Of a stretch of DNA of 64,000 nt, positions 31,101 to 43,200 are shown piece by piece; within the stretch, counting starts at the first letter, position 1, and every line of letters starts with the position of its first letter. Source of the DNA: Diphasiastrum complanatum (Eukaryota > Streptophyta > Lycopodiopsida > Lycopodiales > Lycopodiaceae); contig CM055100.1 of the NCBI GenBank assembly GCA_029204225.1, forward strand, positions 19,806,655 to 19,870,654. The letters are read 5' to 3'. A program made the translations under genes and the position numbers. The notes beneath the pieces were generated by a model. That model did not search any database and had not been told where the DNA came from. It saw only the letters and a program-made list of their open reading frames with translations.

Positions 31101-34100
31101 CTGGACTCCTAGACGCCTGCAAGGATTCCCATGCTAGCGTCAGTCGCCCGTTTTCGCTCGCACTGGAATTATTCTATCCCTCGCCCTGTCTCGTGTGTTT
31201 TTTGGCACTTGCTATGATCTTGCTAGAATCATTGTGACGCGTGCTCGGATGTGTTCAGCTCTGTTTTAGGCTGGTAATGTTTTTCAATGTAGTGTGTTTT
31301 CTTCTACTGAATGGTTGTTTGCTTGTTTTTGTTCGCAGGTTTGATCTCGTGTGGACACGATGCCGGTGCAGGGCCGAGGCCTTTGGGGCGAGGTTGAGCT
31401 TACTGAGGGGGATGTGGCTACACACCATGGCTTGGGAGTCCGTAGATGGAGATGCTTGCATTGTGGTGGTCTCTTCACAGGATCACTTACCAGAGTTAGG
31501 GCTCACTTATTGAGGGTCAGAGGGCTGGGTGGGCGGGCGGGCATTGGGCATATCTGATTGCCCCAGGATTTCTGATGAGGAGAGAGAGAGGTTGTCTATT
31601 ATGTACGGGCACGATGCTGCATCACAGGTGTCTGGACAGGGACAGGGACAGGGGGCAGGAGCAGCTGCAGGTTCACAGGCAGGGGTCACAGGTATGCAGG
31701 TACGGCCTACTACGGGTGCAGAGCCTAGTACAACACGTTCTGGGCAGGGTTTAGGTGCAGTGCATGGTCCAGGCGGGACCACTCTAGTTCCACCCGCAGC
31801 AGCAGGGCTTACTTCAGAGGAAAGAGCGTCACATGAGCAGGTTGGATCAGCAGCAACGGGTCCTTCTCGTCCCTCCTCTTCTTCGGCGGCAGATGCAGCA
31901 CATGGTTCGAGAGGTCCTCCCAGAGAGAGTGATACACCCACAGATCAGCCATCTGGTTCGCGTGTTAGACCACGAGCGCCATGTGCACAGCAGAGAGAGG
32001 TTAGGCCCAGATAGCAGACCCTTGATCGATGTGGGTGGCAGAGAGAGCAGCATGCCCGGTGCACTCGACTTGCTGGCCAGTTCTTTTACGAGTGCGGCAT
32101 TTCCTTTGCTGTTGCTGACACTTGGGTGTTCAGAGAGTTTTGCGCAAAAACGGCAGCCGTGGATGCTACATGGACGCCTCCCAGACGAGAGGCATTGCGA
32201 GGCAAGATGCTTCGTCAGGAGGAGGAGACCATTACGCGGGAGCTGAGTTCCATTCGCTCAGCTTGGCAGATGTAAGTACTTTGTTTCCATAATCCCATTG
32301 CATGTGTTTAGGGTTGACTTGTGGCGCAATTTTTACATTTGGCTAATGGGTGTTTTGTGGCAGGTATGGATGCATGATATTGAGTGATGGATGGACCGAC
32401 ATTCGTCGGCGATCCGTCATCAATGTCTTGGTTTCTTGCCCGCTTGGCACAGTATTCCTACGTGGCGTGGATGCCACTCAAGGTGGTGACGCCATCACAC
32501 CTGATTTCATATGGGAGGTTGTTAGAGATGTTATTGTTGACATTGGGGTGGAGCATGTGGTTCAGGTTGTCACGGACAACGGATGGTTTCCAGCGAGTCC
32601 TTCCGAGAGTTCGTGGACGTCCCACATGCGGCGATTTTCCGGTCCACTGTGTTCGGTGAGCAGTTCTGGACAGATGCTGAGCAGATTAATGGGGTCCTTC
32701 TACCCATTTTCAGAGTGCTGCGCCTGGTAGATCGTGAGGGGTGCACTCTCGGCCTCATTAACGAGTTCATGGACCGCATCGGCGAGGGGATTCAAACGTC
32801 AGCCTTGGTCGAGCACATGTATGACTCTTCAGTGTCTAGTTTGTTGTTTCTCACTCAAGTCTGATTCGTTTCTTTTATGCTATGGCAGCTATGCTTACAT
32901 GATTGTTGTGATTTGCCTGCTGCAGGAGGCGCGAGATCTCACGTATCTGGGAGGCCAGATGGGACTACTTCCACCGACCCATCTATTGCACCCCTTGTGG
33001 CGTGAGACTCGGGATCGGGACGATCGGGAGCTACACCGGGGATGGGTGGAGTACACGGAGCGCGTATGGCCTGGACCAGGTACGTGTGATAAATTGCTTG
33101 GTAGGCTAAGTACTGCAGTAGTGACTGTAGTGTGCTCATTGCTAGTGTGTGAATTCAAGAGGACTTACACGAGCCATGTTTTTTCTTCTGCCAACAGGTC
33201 CGATGCTCACTAACATTGCATACCAGTTGCTGATCGTTGAGCGCTACCACTTTCCTTTCGCTGGAGAGCAGAGTCGGCGGAGGGAGGATATGTTGAGGCC
33301 TGTTTCATGGTGGGGCTACCATGGGCGCGGCATAGGTGACCTGCGACGACTGGCCGAGAGAGTCCTTGCAGAGGACTGTTCAGCAGTAGCTTGTGAGCGA
33401 AATTGGAGCACTTGGGCCTTGTATCTTGAGCACCTGAGTCCATCGAGCAGTGTAGGCGGTTGGTGTTTGTGAACTCCAACGGCCGTATGTTGAGGCGCAC
33501 ACGAGGAGGGGGACAGATGCTCGAGGTGAGTCACATCATCACCCCCTGTTTCTTGCTATGCTTTGACGAACTGAATTGCTTTTGAATTATGCAATGAATT
33601 GCTGACAACATTGTATTGTTTTTGGTTGCAGGTGAACCCTGACACTTGCTTGGTGGATTTGGCAGCAGCTGCTCCTCGGGCACCACCCACGCAGGAGGAG
33701 ATGGATGATGAGATCTATAGAGATCTATATAGGGTGCCGTCAAAGCAGAAAAAACAAACAAACTAACTAGGAAGAGAGTCATATAGCTAGGATTATATGG
33801 TACGTAGACCAATGACATGTTCAACTGGACATCTCTTCATTTCTCTATCTCAAATTCTATCTCAGAATTATCATTAACTATAGGCTTTCGATCTACCAGT
33901 CTGATAATACCATCACCATAGATAAGTCATTTGCCAGTTGATAGAGCTTCTTGTTTTGCCTTCTTACGTTCTTGAACTTGGATGAAGGTGAGATCTTTTC
34001 CAGGTAGATTTTGGTTTCCCGCAATTTGAATCTCTTCCCAAGAACTTCACGCCGGTGAGACACAGATGTGAAGCGGATGACAAGAGTATCCAGGTCCTTC

Positions 34101-34876
34101 TTAGGTCGCCAGGCAGTTTCCATTCCTTTGCTATGGTGTTGAAGATTTCCTTCCAAAAACTTCTCAGCTTCTGCAACAACATTTTGAGAGTTTGGAATAC
34201 CTCTAACACGAACATTGAGAGCTTTATGCTCTCGTAGACGACTCTCAGTGAACGTGGCTGAGATAAGCGAAGGTGAAGGCGGAGGTGGAGAGATAATTGG
34301 AGACGAACCTTTAAGCACATCTGCCCATGACTGGACAGCCGTATGGTGTTGTTACACCTGATTTTTGAGTTGCTGGATTTTTGCCGAAGTAGCGATTTGG
34401 GAAGAGGCTTCATTTTTTATAACTGTAACTTCGTTCTTGAGTTCTTGAATGGAAGTATCCAACTTCTGAAGATGCGATTGCACCACTAGAAGCAGGGAAT
34501 CATGAGAAGCCAGTTGCTCTCTGTGATTGTTGAGGTATTCGAATAGATGGAGTTGATTATCCTGAAGAAGTTTGACCAATGCATATGGAGGGAGAGAAAC
34601 AGGTGCTTCTGGAGTGTTTGGAGTCAAGGGAATAGCTACAGTAGTTTCACTATTGTCAAGAATAGGGTTTGATGGAGAGATAGGAACCGCAAGAGGCATA
34701 GAAGGAGGAGGGGTAGGTGGATCTGGTTGTAAGGAAGATGTTGAAGCATTGTTGGAGACAGAGGATGGTTCAAAAGTGGTGGCAACGACTCCTTTGTGAC
34801 GTGGCATTATGAGGGATCCAGCAGATCAGCAATGAGGGACAACAAGGTGCGATGGCAGACAAGGATGGAGCCAGTA

Positions 34877-34957
<81 letters not shown>

Positions 34958-37900
34958 ATGGTTGAAAAACGATTCCATATGATTGAAAAATGCTTCAGTA
35001 CAGTTCAGGACGATGCAGTATGGTGATTGGTTCAGAACACTTAGCATGGTTTTTGTTTAGCATGCTTCAGTATTTTTGTTTAGTTTGTTGGATCTGAGAG
35101 AGATAACGAGAGAGAGAGAGGGAGAGAGAAAGAGAGAGAGAGAGAGAGAGTGTGAGAGAGAGGAGGGAGAATTTTGGGGCATCATGTTTTTTTATTAATG
35201 TACCTGGGAGTTAAAGCGTAAACCTGGGAGTTAATGCACCTAAACTAGACCATCCTGCACCCAAAACATTCGGCAAAATACACAGTAATTATGCTCTTAA
35301 TTAGAGCTTTCACCTGATACCCATATTGCACAAAAAAAAACCAAAAAATTAAAAATTAAAAAAAAACGTTTTTGGAAAAAAATTCCATATTTCCGAAACG
35401 CGTTTCAGAAACGCAGTGCAACTATGATCTGTGCTAATGAATCTATGCTTGTAGATTACTCACTGGAATACAAGGTTAATGATCGTCGTGAAAAGGAAAA
35501 CAAGAATCAATCACATCAGACTCAGGGACATCAACTCGAAGACGCCTACCATGGAAGTTAGGTGTAACTTAGGTAATGGGTGGCATCTTGAGGTCATAGT
35601 TCAAACAATTGATAATCGACACACTTAGATGACTGAGGACTCAATGAGACATTAAGATACACCACACAATGCACATGCACAAGGTATTCATAATTCTACC
35701 ATTCCCTACTGAGTTCTAACCAAAATTTTATATGCCAAACTTTCACAAACATACACACGCATTAGGTGTTTTTTCTTTTTTCTTTTTTTCCCCCTAATTT
35801 TAAAATCGGTTTCGAACGGTCCATTTGAAATGGACCTTTTGAGATGGAGTATCATCGAATGAAACGTGTTTCAAATTTCAATGAAACATTGGCTGCAACA
35901 AATATTCACCATAAGTAGTAATTGTGCCCAACACATCAACAGAAGTCTTGGTGACTCCCAAAAGTTCCACAATCAAGAACAATGTACGTGATTGATTGCA
36001 CTTGCATGAAACTCAACTTGGGGTGAAGCGATGCTGGCATTCAAGTCAGCAATGAGAGGTATGTATCCCCCCTCCTAATAACGAATGATATATTGAGAGA
36101 TCCTTGTATGCGGAGCTGGCGCTCTCGGCAAAAGAAGAGGTCTTTGGAGGGAAGTAACATGTTGCAACAAAGAGATCCCTATCCAAACCAAGCCATGAAA
36201 TACGTACTAGATGAATCATGCATGCTCATCATGACTGTTAAACTGAAGAAACAAAATGTTTCTGATTACAAAGCCTTGCTAGCTTTCAGCCCTCAACCTG
36301 ACGAAGATGTTCGTGAACTTGAATATTTAGAGACACGAGACACGAAGAGTTTCGCGAACACGAAAGTCAAAGGGAACGAAGACGAACAGTTCGCGAACAC
36401 GAAAGTCAAAGGAGACGATCACGAACGGTTTGCGAACACGAAAGATCCACGAACGAGATTCCTTTGCGGTCCAATACGAGAGAAAGGCAGACGAGGTAAA
36501 CGAAACCAACGGTGGAAACGAAATCCGTTTTGCCCTCCAGAAGATGCTGAATGGATGCCGTTACAGTTCTACACCCCAATATGCAAGCGGTGTGGATGTG
36601 GCCCTGGGATGCTCCTGAGCCTGAGCACCCCAACTCCCTATGTGCAGGAGCCCTTGGAACGACCTTCAAGATAGCGCAGCTGGCCATGTCTAAAAATCAC
36701 ACGATGACTGGTATATTTGGCACATCCTGGAAGGCTTTATGCCTCTCCTCAACCTGGGATATAGGTTTGATCATTGCCCATATAAATATTGGTTCCTTGA
36801 TATTAGCCCATTGTCGTAGAGCCCCCCTACAACTCTCTAGCGAGTCAAACCTGATTGCAAGCTGTCTGAATCTTTGTGCAGTGGTGATTAAGAGTGGTCT
36901 CAAGAATTGGATGCTTTCATCAAGGGTGTTTTGCATATCGGGAATGCTTCTTACCTCGAGTGTTGCCATTGAGAACCGCTGCCCAAGTTTTTGTTTCCTC
37001 CTTTTGTTGTTTGATCAACTGCTCAAGCTCTTGGATCTTGGTGTCATTGATAACCGGTGCCTCCTTGGTTTGTCCTAGCAATGTTATTTCTTTCATGAGG
37101 GTGTCAATCTCGCCTCTTATCAATTGCTTGTCCACTTGTACGGTCTGTAGAAGTTGCATTTTATTGGTCATATCCCTTTTTAAGACTAGGTATTCAATTC
37201 AAGTTTTTGATAGGAGTGAAGATCAATATTCGGTTTCAAAAGCAATCCTGTAGACAGAGAGAGATGCTAGCAACAATAGATGTAGGCACAATAGTAGATG
37301 CAAGCACAACATCAATATCAGAAGAATGTTGTTGTTGGGCAGCTACAACAACAGCAAAAGCAGGAGGTGCGATAATAGGAGTGGAAGAGGTAGCAGTAGG
37401 AGGAGCGATAGGCGAGGAGGTAGCATGTACACTTGTAGGAGAGATGGGTGCAGGAGCAGCAGCCCGTGGATGGGAGATGGTGGGTGATGCAGGAGGTGCA
37501 ATAGCAAGAGTGGAGGAGGCAGCAGGAGCGATGGCAACAACAAGAGGGATGGGTGAGGAGGTAGTGTGCATCCTTGTAGGAGAGAGAGGTGCAAGAGTAG
37601 CAACCTGCGGAGCGGAGATGGTGTGTGATGGGGCTTGCCAATAGGGCTAGCCCTTGTCTTGGTTGCCATGTTAGTTCTAGCGATGGTGTAGTAGAGAGAG
37701 AGAGAGAGTGAGAGAGAGAGAGCGAATAATGTCTCGGTGCCAAAAGGCATATAAGATGAAGTACAACACAAGTGTGTAGTAATAATGGAGTGTATGAAAT
37801 GTCTCTGAACAATAGAAAAGCATACAAGTACATGAAGTCTAACTCTACTCTAAAGAAGAACACTAATGAAAGGTACGTAATGATGTGTAGACCAAATGTT

Positions 37901-40217
37901 GCAGATGAAGTAAATAAATACTCCCAACTGTTAGGGACCCAACTCCCTTGGGTCCCAAACCCAGACTTCCTGTAGACTTGACCGGTGACTCGTGAACCTG
38001 CATGGTTACCACGTGTCATGATCCAGGAGTGCACATGGTTTGGAGTCTCTCTCCTTGGAGGTATACAAGGGGAGGAGGACTCATTTGCCATCCATTCTAT
38101 CTACCTAGGAGGAGGTGGATGGAGAGCGTGTGAACGGCCAGGATGTTTGCTAGCGTGAGGCAGGAGATGGCTGAGCCCCCAGGTGGTGGTATGGGACGCC
38201 GTCTAGGAGGGAGGTTGGATCCAGCTTGATACGGTCACAGGCCAGGGCACGGTGGATGGACTCAGATTAGGTCCTACGGCGGGGTGGAATGTGAATCGTT
38301 CGGTCTCTTGTGGTTAACCGGCACCTGGAGAGTAAGATTATAACATATGGTATGAGAGCCACTGCATGCTAAAAGCAGGTGCCTTGATCCGTGGTAGATT
38401 TCTTGTAATTTATGACGCTTCTGACGGAATTCAAAACGGGCTTAAATCGTGTTTTTTATGCACCTTTGTGTGTTTGTCCTTCTTCGCTGTTTTTGGTTGT
38501 TTTGGATGGAATTTTTCAAAAGAAGAAAACAAAAACAGTTGTGGGGCCCTTAGCAGAGTGCCACGTGGATTGTCCAGAGGCGGACAGGTGGCAGTCCTCC
38601 TCAACTTGCATTTCCGCTCAAGGTTGAGGTAACGGACATTGTCAAAGGGCCCCTCCCAGCGCAAAAAAAAAAGTGGTTACTCGCAGCAGCGATGGAGTGA
38701 TACAACAAAAAAATTTGTATTGAATCCTTTCTAGCGCTACCACATGGCACTGTCCGGGTCAGGACAGGTGGCACCTTCAAGCGAACATCTGTTCCGCTCA
38801 GGAATGACGTCGTGGAAAGAGGAGCCGACACAATAGAAGAGCCTTGACGACATCTGTGCTGCTGTCTCTGACTTATGCTAGTATGGGATCTCTGAGTGTG
38901 TGTACTCATAGTACGTCTAGAGGCCCTAACTGTAGGAGGACTTTGTGCTGTACGATGTCTCTGATTTCTATGACGGTCATAAGTAAGAATATCTGCATCC
39001 TCATCATCTATCTCTGACTCTGCCCGAGATCTCCTCCCAGAGAAGAAGTCCATAATCTGAGACTGTCTGTCCACATCAGACAAAGAAGCTGGCATAGATC
39101 TCTTGGAAGTAAGGACGTCTCATGTAACATGAGGGCAACACCTATGGGATCCTCATAAGCGATGAGACAACGTAAACTGTGTGTCTCTCTAAAAAGGCAG
39201 TGATATGTCTCACGAATCTCATAGTGAACCGGACATCTGACAATGACATGCTCCTCAGATTGAACCTTTCCCAAATAACACATATGGCATATCCTATCCA
39301 CTCGTGAGATATCATGGAAATGCCCTGTCTCAATAGCAAGCTGGTGTCAAGAAACATGAATCTATCCCAAAGTAAAACTCAAGAGAGTTTGATAGTCCAA
39401 TATCAAGATACGATGCTTCTTGGTTTCCAAGGGAGGCTCGAACTTGGGACCAAAGAAACTTTGGATGCCAAGCTAACCAACTAAGCCAACCCCTTTGGGT
39501 CAATATGAAGATACTATGGCAGGACCAGGGAAGCTAATGCATCCAACTCTAAAAAGTGTGTTTGATAGAAGTCATGCTTAATGCCCAACTCCCCTGCCAA
39601 GTATGCTAAATATAGGTGCCATACCTAGATCGTCTGATGTACTCATAAGTACTCGTTGGGAGAACTGAGATAGGAATGCCCACCCTATCCAAAAGGCAGG
39701 CTGCCTGACAGAACCATGGAACACTAGCTGTGAAGTTACATCGAAGAGGTGATTGCCAAAGCTCTCTGGATATATACAATCAAGAATTTGAAGAACGGTA
39801 GTTGAAGGTGATGCTGGGCATCATGGTGAATACTTGTGGTCTGTACTTCAAGGTGGGCGAGTGTGATGTGTCGAATGGATGTGTGGCCATGCATGGCATG
39901 TGATCCACATATGATACCAAGGAGCATACCATAAATGACCAATCCAGAGAGAGAAAGAAAGAAAGAAATCTTATTAACATCTGTTAGGTACCAAAAGGTA
40001 CATAACACCGATGTGAATGATATTATCGAAGGGAGCATAAATATGTCATTAAAGCAGTAGATAAGCTGCTGTCCAGAACTATACAAAACTAATGAAACTA
40101 GTCTCGCCTAGCTATTGAATGGGAAAATGTAAAACATGGTACAATATACAATATGGCTGTGAAGCAGGTCTCATGCTAGAGTATCATGTACTATAATCAG
40201 GCTCTGCTGATGAATGG

Positions 40218-40289
<72 letters not shown>

Positions 40290-43200
40290 ATATTGCTTAG
40301 TTTGTCTTGTTTGAGAAGGTATTGCATTTAATGAACAAGATGAACTTACCAGCTCCATTTCGACCTGCTCTACCTACGCCTCCTCTTCCTCCTCCACCAA
40401 TTCAAGCTCCTCCAAAACGTCATGCAGGAGATCTCTCAAGTGATGAGTCAGAGCTGGAGTCTTTAGAAGAAGTAAGTGAGTAACTTTTAAAACATGTACA
40501 TTATCTGACAATGAACGCAGTAAGAGTCATCACCTGCAGTCAAGGGAGTCATAGCGTTTATGGAATTAGAAAAATGTGTGTTCGTGTAGTGTCTAAATGC
40601 AATCTTATGTTATCATGGATTGCGTTGTCAAGGTTTATGATGAGACCAATGAGAGAGAGGAGGACATCGAAGGACCTGAAAAAGATAATGACCACAAAAG
40701 CCGCAAACGAGCGAAGAAGGAAGCAATTCTTGGTCCAGCTGCTGATAGGGCTGCTTCTCATGAGTTGGCAGGTTTGAAGTCTATAGTGACATCGACCAAG
40801 AGTATATCTGCAATAAAGAAGAAACCGCCTGTTCTTCAGGTAGTGTACTACTTGAAGTTGTTCTTTGGTACTGCCATATTGTGTAAATGCTTTTGTTAAC
40901 TGAACATATTGCTCCTTTGGTCAGGAATAAATCCTAGGATTTCTGCATCAAACAACAGTCTATTGATTTGTTTTTAGTACATAACTGGAGAGGACCAGAT
41001 AAAGAGGAAGAGCCCTTCCTACCTTTCCTGCATAATTGTGCTGTGTTGGCTTGTTTGATGAAGTATATAAATTTTCTCTCTGCAGATCAAAATAGCTCCA
41101 AAAGTAATGACTGAAGGTGTCTCTCAAAACCTCAAAATGGTTACCGAAAATCAGGCTGAGATGTCTCAGGATGAAATCAAAGAGCAAAGACCCAAAGCAA
41201 CACGGGAGGAGCTATTAGGTGGGAAAATATCGCCAACCGAAATTCTTTCACGTGCTACATTTAAGGTATATGTAAGATTTTTGTTTATGTTGACCCAGAA
41301 TTGGTTGGACTCAGTCACTCAGTTGATGGGAAGGTAAGGAGCCTTAAGAGGGAGTGATGTTTTCCTGAAAACGTTTTCGTTTTTTCCCTTTGGCAGTAAC
41401 TTTTGAATTTGAGGAATATGGGTTTGGGAGATGTGATTAATTGACATCGCTGTTGCAAATTGCAGAATAGAAACTTTCAATAAGTATTCAAGTGCTTATG
41501 CTGAACATATTTTGTGCCTTTTATGTGCAGAACTATACACCAGGAAATCCTTCTCAGGTGATTTATGTCAAGAATTTGGCAAAAGGCGTGACAACAGAGG
41601 ATCTCCTCTACATCTTTGGTACTCATTTTTGGTCTTTCCATCATTGTTAGCTACTTGTTTGTTTTCTCTTGATCAGCAGGAGACCTATATCATTTTGGCA
41701 AGAAAATATTTCCAAGGAAAGGATCACTTTGTGGCCGTGATATGTTACTAAATGCTGCTTCTGAACATGGCTGTTTCTTGAAGTCTATCTTTTCGGATGA
41801 TGCACTATTGAGTGTTATGCTCGAAGTGGGACCTGACCACTACAATTGATGTTAATGCCTTTGACTCACACACGTGCCGCGTAGGCTATAGTATGTAACT
41901 TGGCTTTCTCCCTAAACAAAAGTGACTGAAAAAATTTATGAAGCTCAGGCTGGTTGGACTTATCTCACACATGTGAGAGTGCCATGTGATTAGTCCTTGA
42001 CCTACTGAACATCAACATTAAGTACTATGTGAATGATGGCCATTGGATTTTGGAACAGACTATGGATATAAAAAAGTCTGTTATGGAAGAATATGTATGT
42101 AGTTTTTAAGATGCTGAAATCCCCCCTTTGATTGCATATGTGCTTATGGGACTCAGAGAAATCATGCTCAGACATAGCTATGAATTGCCTGTGTAGTTCC
42201 AGTGAATTTTAAACCTGATGATAAGGCTGTTGCCAACAAATTAGATTAAGAATAGCCTCTTTTATTCACATATATAGCTGTTAAAAAGGTTTAACTCCAT
42301 TGAGGCTTTCAAGATAATGATGCCAATGTCCTTTACTCTTCATAGAATTCCCCTTATTTTACTTTGAATCGATTTGCTGTATTGATTTCAAGCTCCTTTG
42401 CATTACTAAGTGGATAATCAGTGGTAAAATTTATTTATTTTTTGGTCCCATCTGTTATTTCAATTTGTTATGTTTACTAATCTGGAGTTCTTCAGGAGTG
42501 ACCTTTATTTTACATGCTAGTGGTGCTTATTCAATTTCTCTTTCCCAGGGTTTTTTTTTCAGCTATTTTTCAGAAGAGTATGTATATACATTCTTGCATA
42601 GCAGGGTGTATACAAAATTGCTAGCTATGTTTTGACTCCCACTGTCGATCAATGTACTATCATGGAATCTTTTAGGTGTAAATATGTGTTTGATGCATTA
42701 TTGGCATTTATTCAGCTTGCTCTTTGCAGTTATTTTCCACAAGAGCATGTGCTCCACATTCTTGAATGGTAGTGCATGTACCAATTGCTGCCTATGCTTC
42801 CACTCTTTTGCTATCAACGGACTTCAATCCAGTAAAATGATCAAGTAGGGGATCAAAAGCCCCGTTTTGCTCATGCACCAAGTAATAATATGTTGCACAT
42901 TGCTGACCTTGGTCATTAACTTGGAGTATATAGCAGAGGTTTAGAAGGAAGCTGATTTGATGACAAATTATCTATCAAAATCATAGTTGATGACTAAATT
43001 ATCTATGTAGCAGAGGTTTAGAAGGAAGCTTATTTGATGACTAAATTATGTATCAAAATCATAGTTGTTATGAAATGTGAATGAGGAAATGTCTGGACCC
43101 CAAGGAACAGGGAAGCTCCCTAAGGGGGGGGGGGGGGAATGGGAGAACGTGGAAACGCCACATCGTCACATACAATTATCTTTCAAGAAATTAATTATTC

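Larger units (their letters stand above)
30397..35434 (+). mobile_element. hAT (DUF659-type) transposon with TIRs and 8-bp target duplication
   Basis: The element body is 30405-35426. Its left end CATAGTTGCAC is the exact inverse of its right end GTGCAACTATG, and identical 8-bp flanks ATCTGTGC lie at 30397-30404 and 35427-35434. Subterminal copies of GAATCGCGATTC-like words sit at the left end and CGAAACGCGTTTC words at the right. Inside are a plus-strand BED/DUF659/dimerisation transposase (decayed), an antisense LINE ORF1 fragment and two (GA)n tracts. The right-terminal 300 bp recurs in the elements at 44123 and 49066. It lies in intron 4. It was once complete and is now non-autonomous. 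Confidence 0.93.

Noticed and set aside
31507-31941. A 144-aa minus-strand open frame within the hAT element.
   Set aside because: It is antisense to the GC-rich transposase linker, with no independent evidence of coding.
37207-37644. A 145-aa plus-strand Ala/Gly/Glu-rich frame.
   Set aside because: It is the complement of the low-complexity N terminus of the minus-strand LINE ORF1-like fragment.
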